The position numbers were made by a program, and so were the translations under genes. Shown here one piece after another: positions 10,736 through 20,687 of a stretch of DNA of 32,783 bases. This stretch comes from Plasmopara viticola (Eukaryota > Oomycota > Peronosporomycetes > Peronosporales > Peronosporaceae), in assembly GCA_001695595.3 (NCBI GenBank), contig MBPM02000294.1, positions 1-32,783 on the forward strand. Reading direction: 5' to 3'. The number at the start of each line of letters is the position of its first letter. The stretch's first letter is position 1. The notes under the pieces were generated by a model. That model saw nothing but the letters and a program-made list of their open reading frames with translations, was not told where the DNA came from and made no database searches.

Positions 10736-11560
10736 CATTTGAAGCGTCGATTCTCCCCACGGCCTCAGATATGTCAAAAATAGCTTCCAGGACATGCAGA
10801 CACGAGTTCCGAGCGTAACTAAGCGAGTTCTTCTCCGTTTGAAGATCTGATTCTTCTTCCAGCCTCAGATACGTCCGATACAGCCTTCTGGACATGCAGT
10901 CACGCGTTTTAAGTAACGCTTAGCGATTGCTGCTCCAATAGAAGCGCCGATTCTTCCTACGGCTCAGATACGTCAAATCTCGCTTCCTGAGCAAGCACAT
11001 ACTCGTTTCAAGCGTAACTCAGCGAGTTCTATTCCATTTGAAGAGCCGATTCTTTCTCCAGCCTCAGATACGTCAAATCTAGCATTCTGAGCAAGCACAT
11101 ATGCGTTGCAAGTGTACCTTAGCGGGTTCTGCTCCATTTGAAGGGGCAATTGTTCCTACAGCCTCAGATACGTCCAATACAGCTTCCTGGACATGCCGCC
11201 ATGCGTTTTAAGAAGAAAGCAGCGATTCCTGCTCCAGTAGAAGCGCCGATTCTTCCTACGGCTCAGATACGTCAAATCTAGCTTCCTGAGCAAGCACATA
11301 CTCGTTTCAAGCGTAACTCAGCAAGTTCTGCTCCATTTGAAGCGCCGATTCTTCCTACGGCTCAGATACGTCAAATCTAGCTTCCTGAGCAAGCACATAC
11401 TCATTTCAAGCGTAACTCAGCGAGTTCTGCTCCATTTGAAGAGCCGATTCTTTCTCCGGCCTCAGATACGTCAAATCTAGCATTCTGAGCAAGCACATAT
11501 GCGTTGCAAGCGTAACTTAGCGGGTTCTGCTCCATTTGAAGGGGCAATTCTCCCTACAGC

Positions 11561-11951
11561 CTCAGATACGTCCACTACAGCTTCCTGGACATGCAGCCAT
11601 GCGTTTTAAGTAGAACGCAGCGATTTCTATTCCAGTAGACGCGCCGATTCTTCCTACAGCTCAGATACGTCAAATCTAGCTTCCTGAGCAAGCACATATG
11701 CGTTGCAAGCGTACCTTAGCGAGTTCTGCTCCATTTGAAGCGTCGATTCGGCCTCAGATACGTCCAATACAGCTTCCTGGACATGCAGCCATGCGTTTTA
11801 AGTAGAACGCAGCGATTCCTGCTCCAGTAGACGCGCCGATTCTTCCTACGGCTCAGATACGTCAAATCTAGCTTCCTGAGCAAGCACATATGCGTTGCAA
11901 GCGTACCTTAGCGAGTTCTGCTCCATTTGAAGCGTCGATGCTTCTCACGGC
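11561..11951 (+). repeat. Tandem dimer alpha-gamma, one copy with 7-bp deletion
   Basis: Dimers at 11561-11752 (192 bp) and 11753-11951 (199 bp) share the rare CCAGTAGACGCGCCG. The first ends GCGTCGATTCGGCCTC, lacking the seven bases (TCCCCAC or similar) found in this tail elsewhere. It runs straight into an alpha head instead of the delta-like unit that normally follows a GCGTCGATTC gamma. Confidence 0.8.
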
Positions 11952-12051
11952 CTCAGATACGTCAAATATAGCTTCCAGGACATGCAGACACGAGTTCCGA
12001 GCGTAACTAAGCGAGTTCTTCTCCTTTTGAAGATCTGATTCTTGTTACAGC

Positions 12052-12103
12052 CTCAGATACGTCAGCGATTGCTGCTCCAATAGAAGCGCCGATTCTTCCT
12101 ACG
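12052..12103 (+). repeat. Alpha monomer with ~47-bp internal deletion (52 bp)
   Basis: The head CTCAGATACGTC joins directly to AGCGATTGCTGCTCCAATAG. The variable A-box and the GCCACGCGTTTTAAG section are missing. The junction is compatible with a TC microhomology between GATACGTC and ACTCAGCG. This is the shortest monomer noted, and it lies about 370 bp left of the telomere patch. Confidence 0.85.
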
Positions 12104-12402
12104 GCTCAGATACGTCAAAACTCGCTTCCTGAGCAAGCACATACTCGTTTCAAGCGTATCTCAGCGAGTTCTGCTCCATTTAAAGAGCCGAATCATTCTA
12201 CGGTCTCAGATTCGTCAAATCTAGCTTTCTGAGCAAGCACATACGCGTTGCAAGCGTAACTTAGCGAGTTCTGCTCCATTTGAAGGGGCAATTCTTCCTA
12301 CAGCCTCAGATACGTCCAATACAGCTTCCTGGACATGCAGCCATGCGTTTATGTAGAACGCAGCACTTCCTGCTCCAGGAGAAGCGCCGATTCTTCCTAC
12401 GG

Positions 12403-12511
12403 CTCAGATACGTAAATATAGCTTCCAGGACATGCAGACACGAGTTGCGAGCGAACTAAGCGAGTTTTTCTTTAGGGTTAAAAATTTATGGTTTAGGGTT
12501 TAGGGTTTAGC
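12403..12511 (+). repeat. Monomer interrupted by telomere repeat (109 bp)
   Basis: This delta-like unit begins CTCAGATACGTAAATATAGC, with one or two bases missing in the head, and continues to GCGAACTAAGCGAGTTTTTC. There the expected last ~29 bases (TCC...TTACAG) are replaced by 40 bases of telomere-like DNA. The next monomer head then follows in correct phase. The unit is therefore about 10 bp longer than normal. Confidence 0.85.
12471..12510 (+). repeat. Interstitial telomere-like repeat, (TTTAGGG)n
   Basis: The 40 bases divide exactly into heptamers: TTTAGGG, TTAAAAA, TTTATGG, TTTAGGG, TTTAGGG, then TTTAG. Three are perfect, the second and third are degenerate but keep the 7-base register, and the last is cut by the CCTCAG head. 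TTTAGGG is the standard telomere repeat of most land plants, many green algae, apicomplexans and dinoflagellates. The G-rich strand reads left to right, as it would at a right-hand chromosome end. It could be a relic of a healed chromosome break, or a telomerase- or repair-mediated insertion into the array. Confidence 0.9.
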
Positions 12512-14304
12512 CTCAGATACGTTAAATACAGCTTCCTTGACATGCAGTCACGCGTTTTAAGTAAAACTTAGCGATTGCTGCTCCAATAGAAGAGCCGATT
12601 CTTTCTACGGCCTCAGATACGTCAAATCTAGCTTCCTGAGCAAGCACATACTCGTTTCAAGCGTAACTCAGCGAGTTCTACTCCAATTGAAGGAGTGATT
12701 CTTTCTCCGGCCTCAGATACGTCAAATCTAGCATTCTGAGCAAGCACATATGCGTTGCAAGCGTACCTTAGCGGGTTTTGCTCCATTTGAAGGGGCAAAT
12801 CTTCCTACAGCCTCAGATACGTCCAATACAGCTTCCTGGACATGCAGCCATGCGTTTTAAGTAGAACGCAGCGATTCCTGCTCCAGTAGAAGCGCCGATT
12901 CTTTCTACGGCTCAGATACGTCAAATCCAGCTTCCTGAGCAAGCACATACTCGTTTCAAGCGTAACTCAGCAAGTTCTGCTCCATTTGAAGCGCCGATTC
13001 TTTCTCCGGCCTCAGATACGTCAAATCTAGCTTTCTGAGCAAGCACATATGCGTTGCAAGCGTACCTTAGCGGGTTCTGCTCCATTTGAAGGGGCAATTC
13101 TCCCTACAGCCTCAGATACGTCCAATACAGCTTCCTGGACACGCAGCCATGCGTTTTAAGTAGAACGCAGCGATTCCTGCTCCAGTTGACGCGCCGATTC
13201 TTCCTACGGCTCAGATACGTCAAATCTAGCTTCCTGAGCAAGCACATATGCGTTGCAAGCGTACCTTAGCGAGTTCTGCTCCATTTGAAGCGTCGATTCT
13301 TCCCACGGCCTCAGATACGTCAAACATAGCTTCCAGGACATGTAGACACGAGTTCCGAGCGTAACTAAGCGAGTTTTTCTCCGTTTGAAGATCTGATTCT
13401 TCTTCCAGCCTCAGATACGTCCAGTACAGCTTCCTGAACATGCCGTTACGAGTTTTAAGTAAAACTTAGCGATTGCTGCTCCAATAGAAGCGCCGATTCT
13501 TCCTACGGCTCAGATACGTCAAATCTAGCTTCCTGAGCAAGCACATACTCGTTCAAGCGTATCTCAGCGAGTTCTGCTCCATTTGAAGAGCCGATTCTTT
13601 CTACGGCCTCAGATACGTCAAATCTAGCTGTCTGAGCAAGCACATACGCGTTGCAAGCGTAACTTAGCGAGTTCTGCTCCATTTGAAGGGGCAATTCTTC
13701 CTACAGCCTCAGATACGCCCAATACAGCTTCCTGGACATGCCGCCATGCGTTTTAAGTAGAACGCAGCACTTCCTGCTCCAGTAGAAGCGCCGATTCTTC
13801 CTACGGCCTCAGACACGTCAAATCTAGCATTCTGAGCAAGCACATATGCGTTGCAAGCGTACCTTAGCGGGTTCTTCTCCATTTGAAGAGGCAATTCTTC
13901 CTACAGCCTCAGATACGTCCAATACAGCCTCCTGGACATGCAGCCATGCGTTTTACGTAGAACGCAGCGATTGCTGCTCCAGTAGAAGCGCCGATTCTTC
14001 CTACGGCTCGGATACGTCAAATCTAGCTTCCTAAGCAAGCACATACTCGTTTCAAGCGTAACTCAGCAAGTTCTGCTCCATTTGAAGCTCCGATTCTTCC
14101 TACGGCTCAGATACGTCAAATCTAGCTTCCTTAGCAAGCACATACTCGTTTCAAGCGTAACTCAGCAAGTTCTGCTCCATTTGAAGCGCCGATTCTTTCT
14201 CCGGCTCAGATACGTCAAATCTCGCTTCCTGAGCAAGCACATACTCGTTTCAAGCGTAACTCAGCGAGTTCTGCTCCATTTGAAGAGCCGACTCTTTCTC
14301 CGGC

Positions 14305-16790
14305 CTCAGATACGTCAAATCTAGCTTTCTGAGCACCACACATATGCGTTGCAAGCGTACCTTAGCGGGTTCTGCTCCATTTGAAGGGGCAATTCTTCCT
14401 ACAGCCTCAGATACGTCCAATACAGCTTCCTGGACATGCCGCCATGCGTTTTCAGAAGAAAGCAGCGATTCCTGCTCCAGTAGAAGCGCCGATTCTTCCT
14501 ACGGCTCAGATTCGTCAAATCTAGCTTCCTGAGCAAGCACATACTCGTTCCAAGCGTAACTCAGCGAGTTCTGCTCCATTTCAAGTGCCGATTCTTTCTC
14601 CGGCCTCAGATACGTCAAATCTAGCTTTCTGAGCACCACACATATGCGTTGCAAGCGTACCTGAGCGGGTTCTGCTCCATTTGAAGGGGCAAATCTTCCT
14701 ACAGCCTCAGATACGTCCAATACAGCTTCCTGGACATGCAGCCATGCTTTTCAAGTTGAACGCAGCAATTCCTGCTCCAGTTGAAGCGCCGATTCTTCCT
14801 ACGGCTCAGATACGTCAAATCTAGCTTCCTGAGCAAGCACATATGCGTTGCAAGCGTAGCTTAGCAAATACTGCTCCATTTGAAGCGTCGATTCTCCCCA
14901 CGGCCTCAGATACGTCAAAAATAGCTTCCAGGACATGCAGACACGTGTTCCGAGCGTAACTAAGCGAGTTCTTCTCCGTTTGAAGATCTGATTCTTCTTC
15001 CAGCCTCAGATACGTCCGATACAGCCTTCTGGACATGCAGTCACGCGTTTTAAGTAACGCTTAGCGATTGCTGCTCCAATAGAAGCGCCGATTCTTCCTA
15101 CGGCTCAGATACGTCAAATCTCGCTTCCTGAGCAAGCACATACTCGTTTCAAGCGTAACTCAGCGAGTTCTATTCCATTTGAAGAGCCGATTCTTTCTCC
15201 GGCCTCAGATACGTCAAATCTAGCATTCTGAGCAAGCACATATGCGTTGCAAGCGTACCTTAGCGGGTTCTGCTCCATTTGAAGGGGCAATTGTTCCTAC
15301 AGCCTCAGATACGTTCAATACAGCTTCCTGGACATGCCGCCATGCGTTTTAAGAAGAAAGCAGCGATTCCTGCTCCAGTAGAAGCGCCGATTCTTCCTAC
15401 GGCTCAGATACGTCAAATCTAGCTTCCCGAGCAAGCACATACTCGTTTCAAGCGTAACTCAGCAAGTTTTGCTCCATTTGAAGCGCCGATTCTCCCCACG
15501 GCCTCAGATACGTCAAATCTAGCTTTCTGAGCAAGCACATACTCGTTTCAAGCGTAACTCAGCAAGTTCTGCTCCATTTGAAGCGCCGATTCTTCGTACG
15601 GCTCAGATACGTCAAATCTAGCTTCCTGAGCACCACACATATGCGTTGCAAGCGTACCTTAGCGGGTTCTGCTCCATTTGAAGGGGCAATTCTTCCTACA
15701 GCCTCAGATACGTCCAATACAGCTTCCTGGACATGCCGCCATGCGTTTTAAGAAGAAAGCAGCGATTCCTGCTCCAGTAGAAGCGCCGATTCTTCCTACG
15801 GCTCAGATACGTCAAATCAAGCTTCCTGAGCAAGCACATACTCGTTCCAAGCGTAACTCAGCGAGTTCTGCTCCATTTCAAGTGCCGATTCTTTCTCCGG
15901 CCTCAGATACGTCAAATCTAGCTTTCTGAGCACCACACATATGCGTTGCAAGCGTACCTTAGCGGGTTCTGCTCCATTCGAAGGGGCAATTCTCCCTACA
16001 GCCTCAGATACGTCCAATACAGCTTCCTGGACATGCAGCCATGCGTTTCAAGTTGAACGCAGCAATTCCTGCTCCAGTTGAAGCGCCGATTCTTCCTACG
16101 GCTCAGATACGTCAAATCTAGCTTCCTGAGCAAGCACATATGCGTTGCAAGCGTAGCTTAGCAAATACTGCTCCATTTGAAGCGTCGATTCTCCCCACGG
16201 CCTCAGATAAGTCAAAAATAGCTTCCAGGACATGCAGACACGAGTTCCGAGCGTAACTAAGCGAGTTCTTCTCCGTTTGAAGATCTGATTCTTCTTCCAG
16301 CCTCAGATACGTCCGATACAGCCTTCTGGACATGCAGTCACGCGTTTTAAGTAACGCTTAGCGATTGCTGCTCCAATAGAAGCGCCGATTCTTCCTACGG
16401 CTCAGATACGTCAAATCTCGCTTCCTGAGCAAGCACATACTCGTTTCAAGCGTAACTCAGCGAGTTCTATTCCATTTGAAGAGCCGATTCTTTCTCCGGC
16501 CTCAGATACGTCAAATCTAGCATTCTGAGCAAGCACATATGCGTTGCAAGCGTACCTTAGCGGGTTCTGCTCCATTTGAAGGGGCAATTGTTCCTACAGC
16601 CTCAGATACGTCCAATACAGCTTCCTGGACATGCCGCCATGCGTTTTAAGAAGAAAGCAGCGATTGCTGCTCCAGTAGAAGCGCCGATTCTTCCTACGGC
16701 TCAGATACGTCAAATCAAGCTTCCCGAGCAAGCACATACTCGTTTCAAGCGTAACTCAGCAAGTTTTGCTCCATTTGAAGCGCCGATTCT
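14305..16790 (+). repeat. 13-monomer tandem duplication, period 1297 bp
   Basis: Copy one runs 14305-15601. Copy two starts at 15602 and stays similar to about 16787. Markers recur at exactly 1297 bp: the GAGCACCACACATATG gamma, ACTCGTTCCAAGCG, CCATTTCAAGTGCC, TTTTAAGTAACGCTTAGCG, GGGGCAATTGTTCC (15284 and 16581) and GCTTCCCGAGCAAGC (15423 and 16720). A partial third copy of the middle part lies at about 10680-11260, offset 4141 bp from copy one. Confidence 0.85.
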
Positions 16791-18490
16791 TCCTACGGCT
16801 CAGATACGTCAAATCTAGCTTCCTTAGCAAGCACATACTCGTTTCAAGCGTAACTCAGCAAGTTCTGCTCCATTTGAAGCGCCGATTCTTTCTCCGGCTC
16901 AGATACGTCAATTCTAGCTTCCTGAGCAAGCACATACTCGTTTCAAGCGTAACTCAGCGAGTTCTGCTCCATTTGAAGAGCCGATTCTTTCTCCGGCCTC
17001 AGATACGTCAAATCTAGCATTCTGAGCACCACACATATGCGTTGCAAGCGTACCTTAGCGGGTTCTGCTCCATTTGAAGGGGCATTTCTCCCTACAGCCT
17101 CAGATACGTCCAATACAGCTTCCTGGACATGCAGCCATGCGTTTTAAGTAGAACGCAGCGATTCCTGCTCCAGTAGAAACGCCGATTCTTCCTACGGCTC
17201 AGATACGTCAAATCTAGCTCCTGAGCAAGCACATACTCGTTTCAAGCGTAACTCAGCAAGTTCTGCTCCATTTGAAGCGCCGATTCTTCCTACGGCTCGG
17301 GTACGTCAAATCTAGCTTCCTGAGCAAGCACATACTCGTTTCAAGCGTAACTCAGCGAGTTCTACTCCATTTGAAGAGCCGATTCTTTCTTCGGCCTCAG
17401 ATACGTCAAATCTAGCATTCTGAGCAAGCATATATGCGTTGCAAGCGTACCTTAGCGGGTTCTGCTCCATTTGAAGGGGCAATTCTTCCTACAGCCTCAG
17501 ATACGTTCAATACAGCTTCCTGGACATGCAGCCATGCGTTTTAAGTAGAACGCAGCAATTCCTGCTCCAGTAGAAGCGCCGATTCTTCCTACGGCTCAGA
17601 TACGTCAAATCTAGCTTCCTGAGCAAGCACATACTCGTTTCAAGCGTAACTCAGCAAGTTCTGCTCCATTTGAAGCGCCGATTCTTCCTACGGCTCAGAT
17701 ACGTCAAATCTAGCTTCCTTAGCAAGCACATACTCGTTTCAAGCGTAACTCAGCGAGTTCTGCTTCATTTGAAGAGCCGATTCTTTCTCCGGCCTCAGAT
17801 ACGTCAAATCTAGCTTCCTGAGCAAGCACATATGCGTTGCAAGCGTACCTTAGCGGGTTCTTCTCCATTTGAAGGGGCAATTCTTCCTACAGCCTCAGAT
17901 ACGTCCAATACAGCCTCCTGGACATGCAGCCATGCGTTTTACGTAGAACGCAGCGATTGCTGCTCCAGTAGAAGCGCCGATTCTTCCTACGGCTCAGATA
18001 CGTCAAATCAAGCTTCCTAAGCAAGCACATACTCGTTTCAAGCGTAACTCAGCAAGTTCTGCTCAATTTGATACGCCGATTCTTCCTACGGCGTCAGATC
18101 CGTCAAATCTAGCTTCCAGTACATGCAGACACGCGTTCCGTGCGTAACTGAGCGTGTTCTGCTCCATTTGAAGTGCCGATTCTTCCTACGGCTCAGATTC
18201 GTCAAATGTAGCTTCCTGCGAAAGCACATATGCGTTGCAAGCGTACCTTAGCGAGTTCTGCTGTATTTGAAGCGCCAATTCTTCCCACGGCCTCAGATAC
18301 GTCAAATGTAGCTTTCAGGACATGCAGACACGCGTTCCGAGTGTAACTAAGCTAGTTCTTCTCCGTTTGAAGATCCAATTCTTCTCACAGCCTCAGATAC
18401 GTTTAATAAAGCTTCCTGGACATGCAGCCACGGGTTTTTAGTGGAACTCAGCGATGTCTGCTCCAATAGAAGCGCCGATTCTTCCTACGG

Positions 18491-18690
18491 CCTCAGATAC
18501 GTCAAATCTCGCTTCCTGAGCAAGCGCATATGCATTGCAAGCGTACCTTAACGAATACTGCTCCATTCGAAGCGCCGATTCTTCCTACGGCCTCAGATAC
18601 GTCAAATCCCGCTTCCTGAGCAAGCGCATATGCATTGCAAGCGTACCTTAACGAATACTGCTCCATTTGAAGAGCCGATTCTTCCTACGG
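18491..18690 (+). repeat. Fresh tandem duplication of one beta monomer
   Basis: The adjacent monomers 18491-18590 and 18591-18690 differ at only three positions (CTCGC/CCCGC, TTCGAAG/TTTGAAG, GCGCC/GAGCC). Both have GCGCATATGCATTGCAAGC and CTTAACGAATACTGC. Elsewhere in Domain III only one such unit occurs at this position, so this looks like a single-monomer amplification. Confidence 0.85.
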
Positions 18691-18791
18691 CCTCAGATAC
18701 GTCTAATTTAGCTTTTAGGACATGCACATATGCGTTGCATGCGTAACTTAGCGAGTTCTGCTCCAGTAGAAGCGCCGATTCTATCTACGGC

Positions 18792-19689
18792 CTCAGATAC
18801 GTCAAATCTAGCTTTCTGAGCAAGCACATACGCGTTGCAAGCGTAACTTAGCGTGTTTTGCTCCATTTGAAGGGCCGATTCTTCCTACAGCCTCAGATAG
18901 TTCAATACAGCTTCCTGGACATGCAGCCACGCGTTTTAAGTAGAACTCAGCGATTGCTGCTCCAGTAGAAGCGCCGATTACTCCTACGGCCTCAGATACG
19001 TCAAATCTAGCTTCCTGAGCAAGCACATATGCGTTGCAAGCATACCTTAGCAAATACTGCTCCATTTGAAGTGCCGATTCTTCTTACATCCTCAGATACG
19101 TTCAATACAGCTTCCTGGACATGCAGCCACGCGTTTTAAGAAGAACTCAGCGATTGCTGCTCCAATAGAAGCGCCGATTCTTCCTACGGCTCAGATACGT
19201 CAAATTTCGCTTCCTGAGCAAGCACATACTCGTTGCAAGCGGAACGGGGCGAATACTGCTCCATTTGAAGTGCCGGTTCTTCCTACGGCCTCAGATTCGT
19301 CAAATCTAGCTTCCAGTACATGCAGACACGAGTTGCGAGCGTAACTAAGCGAGTTCTTCTCCGTTTGAAGATCCAATTCTTCTTACAGCCTCAGACACGT
19401 TCAATACAGCTTCCTGGACATGCAGCCACGCGTTTTAAGTGGAATTCAGCAATATCTGCTCCAATAGAAGTGCCGATTCTTCCTACGGCCTCAGATACGT
19501 CAAATCTCGCTTCCTGAGCAAGCGCATATGCATTGCAAGCGTACCTTAACGAATACTGCTCCATTTGAAGCGCCGATTCTTCCTACGGCCTCAGATACGT
19601 CAAATTTAGCTTTCAGGACATGCACATATGCGTTGCATGCGTAACTTAGCGAGTTCTGCTCCAGTAGAAGCGCCGATTCTGTCTACGGC
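18792..19689 (+). repeat. Higher-order unit, 9 monomers (898 bp)
   Basis: The order is gamma'-alpha'-gamma-alpha-beta-zeta/delta-alpha-beta-epsilon, that is the heptamer plus a leading gamma'-alpha' dimer. The alpha' head is mutated to CTCAGATAGTTCAATACAGC. The zeta-position unit is a hybrid, with a zeta head (CAGATTCGTC, CCAGTACATG) and a delta body (CGAGTTGCGAGCG, CTTCTCCG). Confidence 0.8.
19091..19189 (+). repeat. Alpha monomer, full-length reference (99 bp)
   Basis: The unit reads CTCAGATACGTTCAATACAG, CTTCCTGGACATGCAGCCAC, GCGTTTTAAG, AAGAACTCAG, CGATTGCTGCTCCAATAG, AAGCGCCGATTC, TTCCTACGG. By hand count it has 28 C, 21 G and 7 CpG. The single C at the junction (CTACGG-CTCAG) makes it 99 bp. 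The AAGAAG form is typical of Domain III. Confidence 0.9.
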
Positions 19690-20687
19690 CTCAGATACGT
19701 CAAATCTAGCTTTCTGAGCAAGCACATACGCGTTGCAAGCGTAACTTAGCGAGTTCTGCTCCATTTGAAGGGTCAATTTTTTCTACAGCCTAAGATACGT
19801 CTAATACAGCTTCCTGGACATGCAGCCACGCGTTTCAAGTAGAACATAGCGAATGCTGCTCCAATAGAAGCGCCGATTTTTCCCACGGCCTCAGATACGT
19901 CAAATCTCGCTTCCTGAGCAAGCACATACGCGTTGCAAGCGTAACTTAGCGAGTGCTGCTCCAGTTGATGCGCCGATTCTTCCTACGGCTCAGATACGTC
20001 AAATCTCGCTTCCAGTACATGCAGACACGCGTTCCGTGCGTAACTGAGCGTGTTCTGCTCCATTTGAAGGGCCGATTCTTCCTACGGCCTCAGATACGTC
20101 AAATCTAGCATTCTGAGCAAGCACATATGCGTTGCAAGCATACCTTGGCAAATACTGCTCCATTTGAAGTGCCGATTCTTCTTACATCCTCAGATACGTT
20201 CAATACAGCTTCCTGGACATGCAGCCACGCGTTTTAAGAAGAACTCAGCGATTGCTGCTCCAATAGAAGCGCCGATTCTTCCTACGGCTCAGATACGTCA
20301 AATCTCGCTTCCTGAGCAAGCACATACTCGTTGCAAGCGAACCGGGGCGAATACTGCTCCATTTGAAGTGCCGGTTCTTCCTACGGCCTCAGATTCGTCA
20401 AATCTAGCTTCCAGTACATGCAGACACGCGTTCCATGCGTAACTGAGCGTGTTCTGCTCCAATAGAAGCGCCGATTCTTCCTACGGCCTCAGATACGTCA
20501 AATCTCGCCTCCTGAGCAAGCGCATATGCATTGCAAGCGTACCTTAACGAATACTGCTCCATTTGAAGGGCCGATTCTTCCTACGGCCTTAGATACGTCT
20601 AATTTAGCTTTTAGGACATGCACACATGCGTTGCATGCGTAACTTAGCGTGTTCTGCTCCAGTAGAAGCGCCGATTCTATCTACGGC
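19690..20687 (+). repeat. Higher-order unit, 10 monomers (998 bp)
   Basis: The order is gamma-alpha-beta-zeta-gamma-alpha-beta-zeta-beta-epsilon. The first alpha has the mutated head CTAAGATACGTCTAATACAG and the TTTTTCCCACGG tail, a version that recurs at about 27050, 27750, 30245 and 32530. The second zeta (from about 20390) ends with an alpha-like CTGCTCCAATAGAAGCGCC, so it is a zeta-alpha chimera that passes directly to beta. Confidence 0.7.

Larger units (their letters stand above)
1..10900 (+). repeat. Domain I: tetramer-based part of the array
   Basis: The dominant order is alpha(or alpha94)-beta-gamma-delta, with local expansions such as alpha-beta-beta-gamma-delta. Delta monomers here carry the diagnostic GTGCCGAGAGTAACTAAG. 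Alpha94 heads start near 31, 923, 2015, 3007, 3904, 7092, 7985, 8381 and 10468. Many 0.5-1.2 kb stretches recur elsewhere in the domain with small differences. The right limit is gradual and is set where alpha94 and the AGAGTAAC delta monomers stop. I see no gene anywhere in this domain. Confidence 0.75.
10900..18060 (+). repeat. Domain II: GGGGCAATTC-rich part of the array
   Basis: Alpha units here mostly read CCATGCGTTTTAAGTAGAAC then GCAGCGATTCCTGCTCCAG. Gamma units have the tail GAAGGGGCAATTCTTCC. Alpha94, zeta and epsilon units are absent. A subset of gamma units carries GAGCACCACACATATGCG instead of GAGCAAGCACATATGCG (near 14335, 14635, 15630, 15925 and 17027). The domain holds the telomere patch, a 52-bp deleted monomer and a 13-mer duplication. 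Its edges are transitional. I see no gene in it. Confidence 0.7.

Noticed and set aside
12471..12510. Reading the telomere patch as the true chromosome end
   Set aside because: More than 20 kb of satellite continues on the G-strand side in correct phase, and the tract is only about six heptamers long. It is interstitial in this sequence.
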